A stretch of DNA of 6,579 nt from Bacteroidales bacterium (GTDB lineage Bacteria > Bacteroidota > Bacteroidia > Bacteroidales > WCHB1-69). Shown in pieces: positions 1-5,739 of the stretch. The number at the start of each line of letters is the position of its first letter. Positions within the stretch are counted from its first letter, which is position 1. The translations under genes and the position numbers were made by a program. The stretch covers positions 1-6,579 of the forward strand of contig JAISTU010000122.1 of NCBI GenBank assembly GCA_031272415.1, given 5' to 3'. The notes beneath the pieces were generated by a model, which did not search any database, was not told where the DNA came from, and worked only from the letters and a program-made list of their open reading frames with translations.

Positions 1-1
1 A

Positions 2-379
2 GTAACGCAACAAGGCACGTGGAATTGTTCATCGCAAAATAATCTGCCTGACCCTGAGCCAAGCGATTATTATTATAAACAAACACAATGCACAAGCACC
101 GGCGGCACGTGGGATTATGCAAATTGCTCCTGCGACTGCGGCACTGGCAAATGTTTGTCTATCGGCGATGTTTCTAGGCAAGACGGCTGCTATGACTCCG
201 TTTGTTCAAGCGGCGCAAAATTCAAAAAGTTACCTTGCACCTGCAATAATCCTTTGGTTTTTTGCGACCCTAGTGGATACATAAAATATCAATGGATTGA
301 CCCGGGCGAATGCGGAGGAGGCGACGGCGGGTGGCAACAGGTTGAACGAACTTGTGAAGGAGCGATACAAGCAGGATAA
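2..379 (+). CDS. C-terminal part of a cysteine-rich protein (5' end outside window)
   Basis: The reading frame is open from base 2 to the TAA at 377-379, giving 125 residues with the N-terminus missing. An ATG at 155 exists, but the frame upstream of it is open and has the same cysteine-rich character, so it is almost certainly internal. Thirteen cysteines are visible (fragment residues 9, 30, 42, 44, 46, 51, 63, 68, 79, 81, 88, 104, 118). A GTW-containing motif occurs twice about 30 residues apart: QGTWNCSS near residue 4 and GGTWDYANCSCDC near residue 34. A weaker GGW lies near 109. At DNA level GGCACGTGG is repeated at 14-22 and 104-112. This pattern suggests a repetitive, disulfide-rich extracellular protein, but the export signal is outside the window and the C-terminus is not a T9SS sorting domain. 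It lies 56 bp upstream of another cysteine-rich secreted gene and is probably in the same operon. The family is not recognised. Confidence 0.8.
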   Translation, partial: VTQQGTWNCSSQNNLPDPEPSDYYYKQTQCTSTGGTWDYANCSCDCGTGKCLSIGDVSRQDGCYDSVCSSGAKFKKLPCTCNNPLVFCDPSGYIKYQWIDPGECGGGDGGWQQVERTCEGAIQAG

Positions 380-384
380 ATAAA

Positions 385-420
385 ATTAGAATAATAAATA
401 AATTTAGTATAATAAATAAA
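385..420 (+). repeat. 18-nt tandem direct repeat in the leader of the next gene
   Basis: ATTAGAATAATAAATAAA (385-402) is followed directly by TTTAGTATAATAAATAAA (403-420), matching at 16 of 18 positions. The repeat ends just before the AGGAG ribosome binding site at 423-427. It may have arisen by slippage. Any role in translation or mRNA stability is inference. Confidence 0.75.
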
Positions 421-422
421 AT

Positions 423-427
423 AGGAG
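423..427 (+). promoter_or_regulatory. Ribosome binding site for the 147-aa cysteine-rich protein
   Basis: AGGAG lies 8 nt before the ATG at 436. A good Shine-Dalgarno sequence is not universal in this phylum: the two metabolic genes in this window lack one, so this site supports the chosen start. Confidence 0.75.
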
Positions 428-435
428 AAAGTAAA

Positions 436-879
436 ATGAAGAAATTAGTTAAAAAAATGTTGTTATTCGGCTTTGCGCTGATTGCCTTATGCGTTGGCGT
501 GCATGCCGAAAGCGGTCAGGGGGGCTATACCGCACAAGCGGCTTGGGATCCCACTAAGTTAGGAGCAACTGTGCATTTAGGCAATTGTATTGACGCAAGT
601 CACTATTGCATCGGGTATTACCACATGTGTGAAAACGGATCAGGTATGTGCATAACCGTACTTTATGTGCCATTTGGCAATGTCTCACCACTGCCACCAG
701 GCGCATTAGACGCACTCCCTGGAATGAGTTGTTGCATTGATACGACGTGCATCCCCGTAGGACATAAAGTGTTAGCAAACACTGGCAACTGCAATGCTTG
801 CGAAACGGAATACATTGGTTGTTTTTACAACAATGGTTCCAGCGGATTTTACAGACAATGCATAGCATTAGATGAATAA
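436..879 (+). CDS. Small secreted cysteine-rich protein of unknown function
   Basis: The protein has 147 residues. The N-terminus is a classic signal peptide: basic residues at 2-7, a hydrophobic core at 8-22, and a likely signal peptidase I site after VHA at 24. Cys19 in the core is preceded by Leu, so it is not a lipobox. The mature part holds eleven cysteines at 51, 58, 65, 72, 99, 100, 105, 119, 122, 129 and 142. The first four are spaced exactly seven apart, and 122-129 repeats that spacing. Such a pattern points to a disulfide- or metal-stabilised fold outside the cytoplasm. There is no T9SS sorting domain, so the product is periplasmic or exported by another route. It sits between a cysteine-rich gene and a T9SS cargo gene and is probably co-transcribed with both. 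No family is recognised, and a structural or surface role is only inferred. Confidence 0.85.
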   Translation: MKKLVKKMLLFGFALIALCVGVHAESGQGGYTAQAAWDPTKLGATVHLGNCIDASHYCIGYYHMCENGSGMCITVLYVPFGNVSPLPPGALDALPGMSCCIDTTCIPVGHKVLANTGNCNACETEYIGCFYNNGSSGFYRQCIALDE

Positions 880-882
880 AAT

Positions 883-889
883 AAAGGAG
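883..889 (+). promoter_or_regulatory. Ribosome binding site that decides the start of the T9SS cargo gene
   Basis: AAAGGAG lies 9 nt before the ATG at 899. An in-frame ATG at 872 overlaps the end of the preceding gene, but it has no comparable site and would put nine polar residues ahead of the signal peptide. The start at 899 is therefore preferred. Confidence 0.8.
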
Positions 890-898
890 ATAAATACA

Positions 899-1669
899 AT
901 GAATAAAAAGATAATGATGCTGTTATGTTTGCTGTTATCGGCGACATTTGTTTACTCGCAAAGTGGCAACTTGCCTGAGAAACAGCAAAAATTTACTGTG
1001 GAACGTGGAGAAATACATTTCGAGTGCAACTCATTAGGTAACAACACGTGCATACTCGCTCCGGATTGGGATGCTAATGATTGGAGATCCGTGCCTTGGT
1101 CAGTCACTTTTATCCCACTTAAGAATGCTGTTTCAGTAACACTTGCCATTTCAAAAGGACACGGCGACTATGACCCTGTTTATGAAGAACCTTGCCCTGT
1201 AGAAGTAGACAACGCACGTAATTACTACCCTAAATTAAATACAGATTTGTATATTCTCAAACCGGAAGAGTTTATTCCAAATTTGTATCATCCGGGCAAT
1301 TATTTGCTCAAACCGGGCAAATATTCGTTTTATATGATAACGGAAACTTCTGACGGCGAGCGAATTATGAAATCAGTTGCTTTTCGGCTGACCTACAAAT
1401 ATGAGGACGATTATTTGCATATTTGGGACGGCATAGAAGACGACTATTTGAGCGCGGAAAAATTGAGATTGGAAGAAGAATCAAAACTCATCAAACAAAT
1501 TGAGCAAAACGTTTACACCGTCTTAGAAGACGCGAAATTGGAAGCGTTTGACATGCTTGGCAGAAAGGTATCTGACAACGGCGATTTACGCAGCCTTTCC
1601 AATGCGATGTATATTTTGCGTGCGGTGAGCGAAAAGAAAGTAGAAATCAAAAGAGTAGTGAAACAGTAA
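899..1669 (+). CDS. Secreted protein with C-terminal T9SS type A sorting domain
   Basis: From the ATG at 899 the protein has 256 residues. It starts with a signal peptide (KK at 3-4, hydrophobic 5-18, probable cleavage after YS at 20, leaving N-terminal Gln) that takes it through the inner membrane by Sec. The body (about 21-180) is rich in aromatic and acidic residues and proline and looks like a beta-sandwich, but no family is recognised. A charged, probably helical linker follows at about 184-204. The last ~54 residues match the Por/T9SS type A sorting domain (TIGR04183-like): AFDMLGRKV at 216-224, then SLSNAMYILRAV at 232-243, and a basic end, KRVVKQ. In known T9SS cargo this domain directs outer-membrane translocation, is usually removed, and the protein is anchored to the surface or released. 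The domain is shorter than the usual 70-80 residues, and NAMYILR replaces the common GVYILR. The gene lies 19 bp after the cysteine-rich gene, which suggests joint expression. The function of the exported part is unknown. Confidence 0.88.
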   Translation: MNKKIMMLLCLLLSATFVYSQSGNLPEKQQKFTVERGEIHFECNSLGNNTCILAPDWDANDWRSVPWSVTFIPLKNAVSVTLAISKGHGDYDPVYEEPCPVEVDNARNYYPKLNTDLYILKPEEFIPNLYHPGNYLLKPGKYSFYMITETSDGERIMKSVAFRLTYKYEDDYLHIWDGIEDDYLSAEKLRLEEESKLIKQIEQNVYTVLEDAKLEAFDMLGRKVSDNGDLRSLSNAMYILRAVSEKKVEIKRVVKQ

Positions 1670-1700
1670 GAAAAGTTGAGAGTGATTTTTTAGAGTGTAA

Positions 1701-1720
1701 AGACGGTGCCTTCTCCGTCT
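1701..1720. other. Short hairpin after the T9SS cargo gene
   Basis: AGACGG (1701-1706) and CCGTCT (1715-1720) can pair as a 6-bp stem around an 8-nt loop, 31 bp after the stop codon. No T-tract follows, so it is not a standard Rho-independent terminator. It could stabilise the 3' end of the mRNA or be part of the adjoining repeat element. Confidence 0.4.
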
Positions 1721-1729
1721 CTGCTTGTG

Positions 1730-1819
1730 TTGTCCGAACTTTGATTTTAGAATGATTTTTTTTGATTTGTGTGAAATCATAGTAATCATGTTAATCATTC
1801 AAAATCACAGTTCAGACAA
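1730..1819. repeat. 90-bp imperfect inverted repeat (MITE/REP-like palindromic element)
   Basis: The left arm starting TTGTCCGAACTTTGATTTT (1730-1748) matches the reverse complement of the right arm (1801-1819) at 17 of 19 positions. After a one-base bulge, GAATGATT (1750-1757) pairs with AATCATTC (1793-1800). The centre is A/T-rich, with scattered GATT/AATC repeats. Transcribed, it would fold into a long hairpin between the T9SS cargo gene and the ligase gene. There is no coding capacity for a transposase and no evident target duplication. A related half-copy lies at 5527-5570. The likely identity is a dispersed non-coding palindromic element of the genome. Acting as a transcription or mRNA boundary is inference. 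Confidence 0.7.
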
Positions 1820-1882
1820 AGGGTGGTGCAAAAATGCAAAAAAAATCTCTCTACTCTTATTTTTAAATTTTTTTTATTTTTT

Positions 1883-1914
1883 ATTTTTAATTGAAGAAAT
1901 TGTGTATCTTTGCA
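1883..1914 (+). promoter_or_regulatory. Bacteroidota-type promoter of the acyl-CoA ligase gene
   Basis: The -7 box TATCTTTG is at 1905-1912 and fits the TAnnTTTG consensus of the Bacteroidota primary sigma factor. It sits in TTGTGTATCTTTGCA (1900-1914), preceded by ATTTTTAATTGA (1883-1894). No clear TTTG -33 box is visible, only T-rich sequence in that position. The box lies 45 bp before the start codon at 1958. Confidence 0.8.
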
Positions 1915-1957
1915 TTTTTTTAGTAAAGAGCAAACATTATTATATAATTAACGGATA

Positions 1958-3763
1958 ATGAAAGAAGTAACTCGTATTTTTGATATATTAGACAGGTTAA
2001 TGGAACTTTGTCCTAATAAAGATGATATTTTTGCCCGCAAATGCGATGGTAAATGGGAAAAATATAGCGTTAAAGAATATGTTGAAATTTCTCACGCTTT
2101 GGCTTATGCATTTTTGGCGTTGGATTTAAAGCCTCATGACAAAATTGTAACTGTTACTAACAACCGAGCCGAATGGAATTTTATGGATATGGGAGCGGCA
2201 TTAGCAGGCATGATACATGTACCTGTATATCCTATTTTGTCGCTGGAAAATTATCAATATATCATTCCTCACAGCGATGCTAAATTGGTTTTAGTAGGCA
2301 ATGATTCTATCTATCAGCGTGTTGCGCCGGTAGTTTATGACAATATTAGTGAAAACGCTTTGTTATATACCGCCAATCCGATTGAGGGTGAAAAAACGTT
2401 TGCCGATTTGCTTGAATTGGGCAGAAAAAATAAAAGTCGTTTTGAGGCTACGGTAGAGCAAAATAAAAAGAACATTTCTCAACACGATGTGGCGACCATT
2501 ATTTATACATCAGGTACAACGGGATTGCCAAAGGGAGTAATGCTTTCACATCGCAATTTGATACAGAATTTTAAGGGTCATGCAGCCATGCAAATACGCG
2601 ATGTTTCGCATAGAATGTTGTCTTTTTTGCCACTTTGCCATATTTATGAGCGTTCTTTGAATTATGAGTATCAATTTTTGGGTGTAAGCACTTATTATGC
2701 TGAAAATATTGGCACTATTGCTGTTGACCTCAAAGATTCTCATGCAGACGGTTTTTGTGCTGTCCCGCGCGTAATGGAAATGATGTATGATAAATTGCGA
2801 GCCGTAGGGAAAGACTTAAAAGGTTTAAAAAGAACTATTTATGAATGGGCATTCGATTTGGCGGAAAAATTTGACTATCAAAACACCAATTTTTGGTACA
2901 AATTAAAGAATAAGATAGCCGATATTTTGGTTTATTCCAAATGGAGAGACAATTTGGGCGGTCATGAGATGTTGATAGTTTCGGGAGGCTCTTCTATACA
3001 GGAAAGGATTATTCGGCTTTTTACCGCTGCCAAAATGTATATTTTTGAAGGATACGGATTGACGGAAACGTCGCCTGTTATTGCGGTCAATAATCCCAAA
3101 GAAATGCTTATCAAAATCGGAACGGTAGGTAAAGTACTCAAAAGTGCCGGTGTAGAAGTCAAATTGGCAGAGGATGGCGAAATATTGACAAAAGGCGATT
3201 GCTTAATGAAAGGTTATTACAAAGACCCGCATTATACTGCCGAAGTGATTGACGCCGAAGGTTGGTTTCATACGGGCGATATTGGCGAGTTTGTGGAAGG
3301 TGATTTTTTGAAAATTACTGACCGTAAAAAAGAAATTTTTAAACTTTCGGGGGGTAAATATATTGCACCTCAATTGATTGAGAACATTTTCAAAGCCTCT
3401 CCGTTGATAGAAAATTTGATGGTCGTAGGGGCGAATGAAAAATATGCTTCGGCGGTGATCATTCCTAATTTTACTTATCTGAAATATTGGGCAATTAAGC
3501 ACAATATGCCACAATTAGACAATGAGCAATTAGTTCAAAATGAGCAAGTTATAGCACGTGTTCAGCGAGAAATTGACCAAATCAATGCCACTCTATCGCC
3601 ACATGAACAACTTAAACGCGTTAAAATAATTGCCGATGAATGGAGCATACAAACGGGAGAATTATCACCTACGCTCAAATTGCGGCGTAAAATTATTTAT
3701 GAAAAATATGACAAACTTTTCCGACAAATCTATGGTTATTCGGAAGGAGATGCCGCAAAATAA
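1958..3763 (+). CDS. Long-chain fatty acid-CoA ligase (AMP-forming), FadD/FAA1-like
   Basis: This 601-residue cytoplasmic or membrane-peripheral enzyme would activate long-chain fatty acids to acyl-CoA via an acyl-adenylate, using ATP and CoA. The length fits the COG1022 type of the ANL adenylate-forming superfamily. Visible motifs in order: the P-loop YTSGTTGLPKG at 183-193; LPLCHIYER at 224-232; the adenine-binding GYGLTETSP at 365-373; GWFHTGD at 435-441, with the ribose-binding Asp at 441; the hinge DRKKEIFKLSGGKYIAP at 455-471; and the C-terminal PTLKLRR at 571-577, whose Lys574 is the expected adenylation lysine. Nothing essential appears missing. The start at 1958 has no Shine-Dalgarno sequence but follows the promoter at a suitable distance. 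It appears monocistronic. The exact chain-length preference cannot be read from the sequence, so no gene symbol is given. Confidence 0.95.
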   Translation: MKEVTRIFDILDRLMELCPNKDDIFARKCDGKWEKYSVKEYVEISHALAYAFLALDLKPHDKIVTVTNNRAEWNFMDMGAALAGMIHVPVYPILSLENYQYIIPHSDAKLVLVGNDSIYQRVAPVVYDNISENALLYTANPIEGEKTFADLLELGRKNKSRFEATVEQNKKNISQHDVATIIYTSGTTGLPKGVMLSHRNLIQNFKGHAAMQIRDVSHRMLSFLPLCHIYERSLNYEYQFLGVSTYYAENIGTIAVDLKDSHADGFCAVPRVMEMMYDKLRAVGKDLKGLKRTIYEWAFDLAEKFDYQNTNFWYKLKNKIADILVYSKWRDNLGGHEMLIVSGGSSIQERIIRLFTAAKMYIFEGYGLTETSPVIAVNNPKEMLIKIGTVGKVLKSAGVEVKLAEDGEILTKGDCLMKGYYKDPHYTAEVIDAEGWFHTGDIGEFVEGDFLKITDRKKEIFKLSGGKYIAPQLIENIFKASPLIENLMVVGANEKYASAVIIPNFTYLKYWAIKHNMPQLDNEQLVQNEQVIARVQREIDQINATLSPHEQLKRVKIIADEWSIQTGELSPTLKLRRKIIYEKYDKLFRQIYGYSEGDAAK

Positions 3764-3882
3764 TACTTTTGTGAAATAAAAAAATCTTATATTAGAAATT
3801 TTTGGTACGAAAATGAAAAAAAACAGCCAAGAGAAGGGACGCAAAAAAATCGTTTTTTTTGGAAAAATACAAAAATCGTTGC

Positions 3883-3903
3883 AAAAATGGGAGCATTTTT
3901 TTT
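3883..3903 (+). terminator. Weak candidate terminator in the ligase-gdhA spacer
   Basis: AAAAATG (3883-3889) can pair with CATTTTT (3894-3900) across a GGAG loop, followed by further T residues to 3903. The stem has only one G-C pair and lies 120 bp after the ligase stop codon. In such A/T-rich sequence it may be a chance match. Confidence 0.25.
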
Positions 3904-4024
3904 GGTCATTTTGGCTTTTATTGGTAAAATGTTCATTTTTTCATTTTGTAATTGATTTATTTTCAAGTTATTACAAGATAAAAAATTTTTTTTTAAAAAG
4001 TGCCAAAAATCAAAAAAAATATGT

Positions 4025-4032
4025 TACCTTTG
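4025..4032 (+). promoter_or_regulatory. Bacteroidota-type -7 box of the gdhA promoter
   Basis: TACCTTTG fits the TAnnTTTG consensus and is followed by CA, as in the other two promoters here. No TTTG -33 box is seen in the A-rich sequence upstream. It lies 69 bp before the gdhA start codon, leaving a fairly long leader. Confidence 0.7.
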
Positions 4033-4035
4033 CAT

Positions 4036-4099
4036 AATCTTAAATTTTGAATCTTAAATAAATAGTTTACACAACAAAAAAGTTAATTTAACACAACAA
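4036..4099 (+). repeat. Short direct repeats in the gdhA leader
   Basis: AATCTTAAAT occurs at 4036-4045 and 4050-4059, a 14-nt period. TTTACACAACAA at 4066-4077 recurs as TTTAACACAACAA at 4087-4099, the second copy ending 2 nt before the ATG. No Shine-Dalgarno sequence is present, so initiation probably relies on the unstructured A-rich leader. A regulatory role is not established. Confidence 0.55.
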
Positions 4100-4101
4100 T
4101 T

Positions 4102-5445
4102 ATGGATATAAAGAAATTAGTGGCTGAATTGGAAGCCAAGAATCCGGGACAACCGCTGTATATTCAGGCGGCGAAAGAAGTACTTGAAACGATTGCAGAC
4201 TTTGTCAACAAGAATCCGAAGTATGACAAATATGCGATTGTAGAGCGTTTATTAGAACCCGAAAGGATTGTCAAATTCAAAGTTACTTGGGTTGACGACA
4301 AAGGGAAAATCCAAATAAACAGAGGGTATAGAGTACAGCACAACATGGCAATAGGACCTTACAAAGGTGGTTTGCGTTTTCATCCTGCTGTAACGGAAGA
4401 TACTTTGAAGTTTTTGGCATTTGAACAAACTTTCAAAAATTCCTTAACGACTTTGCCTATGGGCGGTGGTAAAGGAGGTTCTGATTTTGACCCGCAAGGT
4501 AAATCTGATGCAGAAGTTATGCGCTTTTGTCAATCATTTATGACCGAATTGCAAAAATACATTGGACCTGAAACAGACGTACCTGCCGGCGACATTGGCG
4601 TTGGTGGTCGTGAGATTGGGTTTATGTATGGTCAATACAAACGTTTACGCGGACAACATGTGGGCGTACTCACAGGTAAAGGAATGGAATGGGGCGGCTC
4701 TCAGATTCGTCCTGAGGCTACCGGTTACGGTGCTGTTTATTTCCTTGAAGGTATGCTCAAAGAAAACAAAGACAAAATCAAAGGCAAACGCGTTGTTTTG
4801 TCCGGCTACGGCAATGTTGCATGGGGCGCGGCTCTTAAATTAGAAGAGTTGGGCGCAAAAGTGGTCGCAATTTCAGGTCCTGATGGCTACATCGTTGATG
4901 AAGATGGCATTACAGGAAAGAAAATTGAGTATATGGACGAACTTTTGCAAACTCGTAACAACGTTGTTGAACCATTTGCTAAAAAATTCAAATCAGCAAC
5001 TTTTGTCAAAGGCAAAAAAGTTTGGGAAGTAAAATGCGACATCGCTATGCCGTGTGCTATCCAAAATGAATTGGACGCCAAAGACGCTAAATTGCTGATT
5101 AAGAATGGCTGCAAATATGTAGTTGAAACTTCTAACATGGGCTGCACCGCCGAAGCAGTTGCTGAATTGCAAAAAGCAAAAGTAGCATTCGCACCCGGCA
5201 AAGCAGCCAATGCAGGAGGCGTTGCTGTTTCTGGTCTCGAAATGAGCCAAAATAGCCAAAAACTGCAATGGACACGCGAAGAAGTTGATGATTATCTCAA
5301 AAACCGAATCATGGCAAGCATACATGCTAATTGCGTTAAATACGGTAAAGAAACTGACGGCTACATTAACTATGTTAAAGGTGCCAATATTGCCGGATTT
5401 ATCAAAGTTGCAGACGCTATGATTGCACAAGGAATTGCTTACTAA
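4102..5445 (+). CDS. gdhA: NADP-specific glutamate dehydrogenase
   Basis: This 447-residue cytoplasmic enzyme catalyses reversible reductive amination of 2-oxoglutarate to glutamate, the usual low-affinity route for ammonium assimilation. The length equals that of the hexameric E. coli GdhA. The N-terminal substrate domain contains GPYKGGLRFHP at 85-95 (substrate lysine 88), FKNSLTTLPMGGGKGG at 111-126 (Lys112 and catalytic Lys124) and PAGDIGVGGRE at 161-171 (Asp164). The coenzyme domain begins near 203 with RPEATGYG and has the Rossmann glycine motif GYGNVA at 235-240. The sequence SNMGCTAEA at 344-352 occupies the place of the SNMPTT/GANMPTT segment in enterobacterial enzymes. The NADP assignment rests on overall similarity to this class, not on a decisive residue. 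The gene has its own promoter and a terminator 26 bp after the stop, so it is monocistronic. The start at 4102 gives the canonical N-terminus. Confidence 0.96.
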   Translation: MDIKKLVAELEAKNPGQPLYIQAAKEVLETIADFVNKNPKYDKYAIVERLLEPERIVKFKVTWVDDKGKIQINRGYRVQHNMAIGPYKGGLRFHPAVTEDTLKFLAFEQTFKNSLTTLPMGGGKGGSDFDPQGKSDAEVMRFCQSFMTELQKYIGPETDVPAGDIGVGGREIGFMYGQYKRLRGQHVGVLTGKGMEWGGSQIRPEATGYGAVYFLEGMLKENKDKIKGKRVVLSGYGNVAWGAALKLEELGAKVVAISGPDGYIVDEDGITGKKIEYMDELLQTRNNVVEPFAKKFKSATFVKGKKVWEVKCDIAMPCAIQNELDAKDAKLLIKNGCKYVVETSNMGCTAEAVAELQKAKVAFAPGKAANAGGVAVSGLEMSQNSQKLQWTREEVDDYLKNRIMASIHANCVKYGKETDGYINYVKGANIAGFIKVADAMIAQGIAY

Positions 5446-5470
5446 TCAACAATTTCAAAACATTAAAAGT

Positions 5471-5503
5471 AAAAAAAGGCTGTCAATTGGCAGCCTTTTT
5501 TTT
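5471..5503 (+). terminator. Rho-independent terminator of gdhA
   Basis: The stem GGCTGTC (5478-5484) pairs with GGCAGCC (5489-5495), including one G-T wobble, across an AATT tetraloop. Seven A residues precede it and eight T residues follow, so it could also act on the opposite strand. It lies 26 bp past the gdhA stop codon. Confidence 0.92.
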
Positions 5504-5645
5504 AGAGTGCAGAGTGTAGATTATTAAATCCTGTTAATCAAATAAATCTTATTAAAATCGTGGTTTAGGCGGGAAAAATTTTCACTTTTTAGAACGTTTT
5601 TATCTCAAAATGCAAAAAATATTTACACTCTACACTTTACACTCT
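5504..5645. repeat. Inverted AGAGTG-type repeats bracketing a spacer
   Basis: AGAGTGCAGAGTGTAGA (5504-5520) matches the reverse complement of 5629-5645 at 15 of 17 positions. The right side, ACACTCTACACTTTACACTCT (5625-5645 with one further copy of the unit), is itself built from short ACACT(C/T)T units. The 11-mer AGAGTGTAAAG also occurs at 1692-1702, after the T9SS cargo gene. The bracketed segment includes the palindrome half-copy at 5527-5570. No open frame of note lies within it. It may be a small non-coding element or a genome-wide intergenic repeat. Confidence 0.6.
5527..5570. repeat. Half-copy related to the 1730-1819 palindromic element
   Basis: AATCCTGTTAATCA (5527-5540) matches 1784-1797 at 13 of 14 positions. 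AAAATCGTGGTTTAGGC (5554-5570) matches 1801-1817 at 12 of 17, with all five differences being transitions. The spacing between the two blocks is 10 nt longer here. The partner arm is not found nearby, so it looks like a decayed or solitary arm of the same family. Confidence 0.5.
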
Positions 5646-5659
5646 GAAAAAAGTTTTTA

Positions 5660-5691
5660 ATTTTTAATTGATTTTTTTGTGTATCTTTGCA
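5660..5691 (+). promoter_or_regulatory. Bacteroidota-type promoter of the 93-aa gene cluster
   Basis: The -7 box TATCTTTG is at 5682-5689 inside TTGTGTATCTTTGCA (5677-5691), preceded by ATTTTTAATTGA (5660-5671). Both blocks and their 5-nt separation are identical to those of the ligase promoter at 1883-1914. A distinct TTTG -33 box is lacking. The box lies 50 bp before the start codon at 5740. Confidence 0.8.
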
Positions 5692-5694
5692 AAA

Positions 5695-5739
5695 TAGATA
5701 AATAAAAAAAAAATAAATAGATAAATAAAAAAAAATAAA
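5695..5739 (+). repeat. 22/23-nt tandem repeat in the leader of the 93-aa gene
   Basis: The unit TAGATAAAT followed by a run of A and then TAAA occurs twice, at 5695-5717 (ten A) and 5718-5739 (nine A). The second copy ends exactly at the ATG. The leader has almost no G or C and no Shine-Dalgarno sequence. The two poly-A runs are candidates for length variation between strains. Confidence 0.75.

Larger units (their letters stand above)
3764..4101. other. A/T-rich intergenic spacer between the ligase gene and gdhA
   Basis: This 338-bp spacer is dominated by A and T homopolymers. It holds a weak terminator-like hairpin near 3883-3903, the gdhA promoter at 4025-4032 and the gdhA leader with short direct repeats. 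A 74-codon open frame at 3813-4037 has only Lys/Phe-rich low-complexity content and runs into the promoter, so I do not call it a gene. Confidence 0.6.

Noticed and set aside
155..379. Separate 74-aa gene starting at ATG 155
   Set aside because: The same frame is open to the window start with continuous cysteine-rich sequence, and no ribosome binding site precedes the ATG. It is the tail of a longer gene.
385..420. CRISPR-like or iteron array
   Set aside because: There are only two short adjacent A/T-rich units with no spacers and no associated replication or Cas gene.
872..898. Upstream start of the T9SS cargo gene at 872
   Set aside because: It overlaps the previous stop codon, lacks a Shine-Dalgarno sequence, and would add polar residues before the signal peptide. 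The ATG at 899 has AAAGGAG at good spacing.
1701..1720. Terminator after the T9SS cargo gene
   Set aside because: The AGACGG/CCGTCT hairpin has no following T-tract, so it is listed only as a hairpin.
1725..1958. 77-aa open frame between the T9SS cargo and ligase genes
   Set aside because: It runs through the inverted repeat and the promoter, and its product is low-complexity Phe/Leu/Ile sequence.
3813..4037. 74-aa open frame upstream of gdhA
   Set aside because: The Lys/Phe-rich translation comes from A/T homopolymers, there is no ribosome binding site, and the frame covers the gdhA -7 box.
4887..5430. Minus-strand open frames of 107 and 145 aa inside gdhA
   Set aside because: They are antisense to a full-length, motif-complete gdhA and have no promoter or ribosome binding site.
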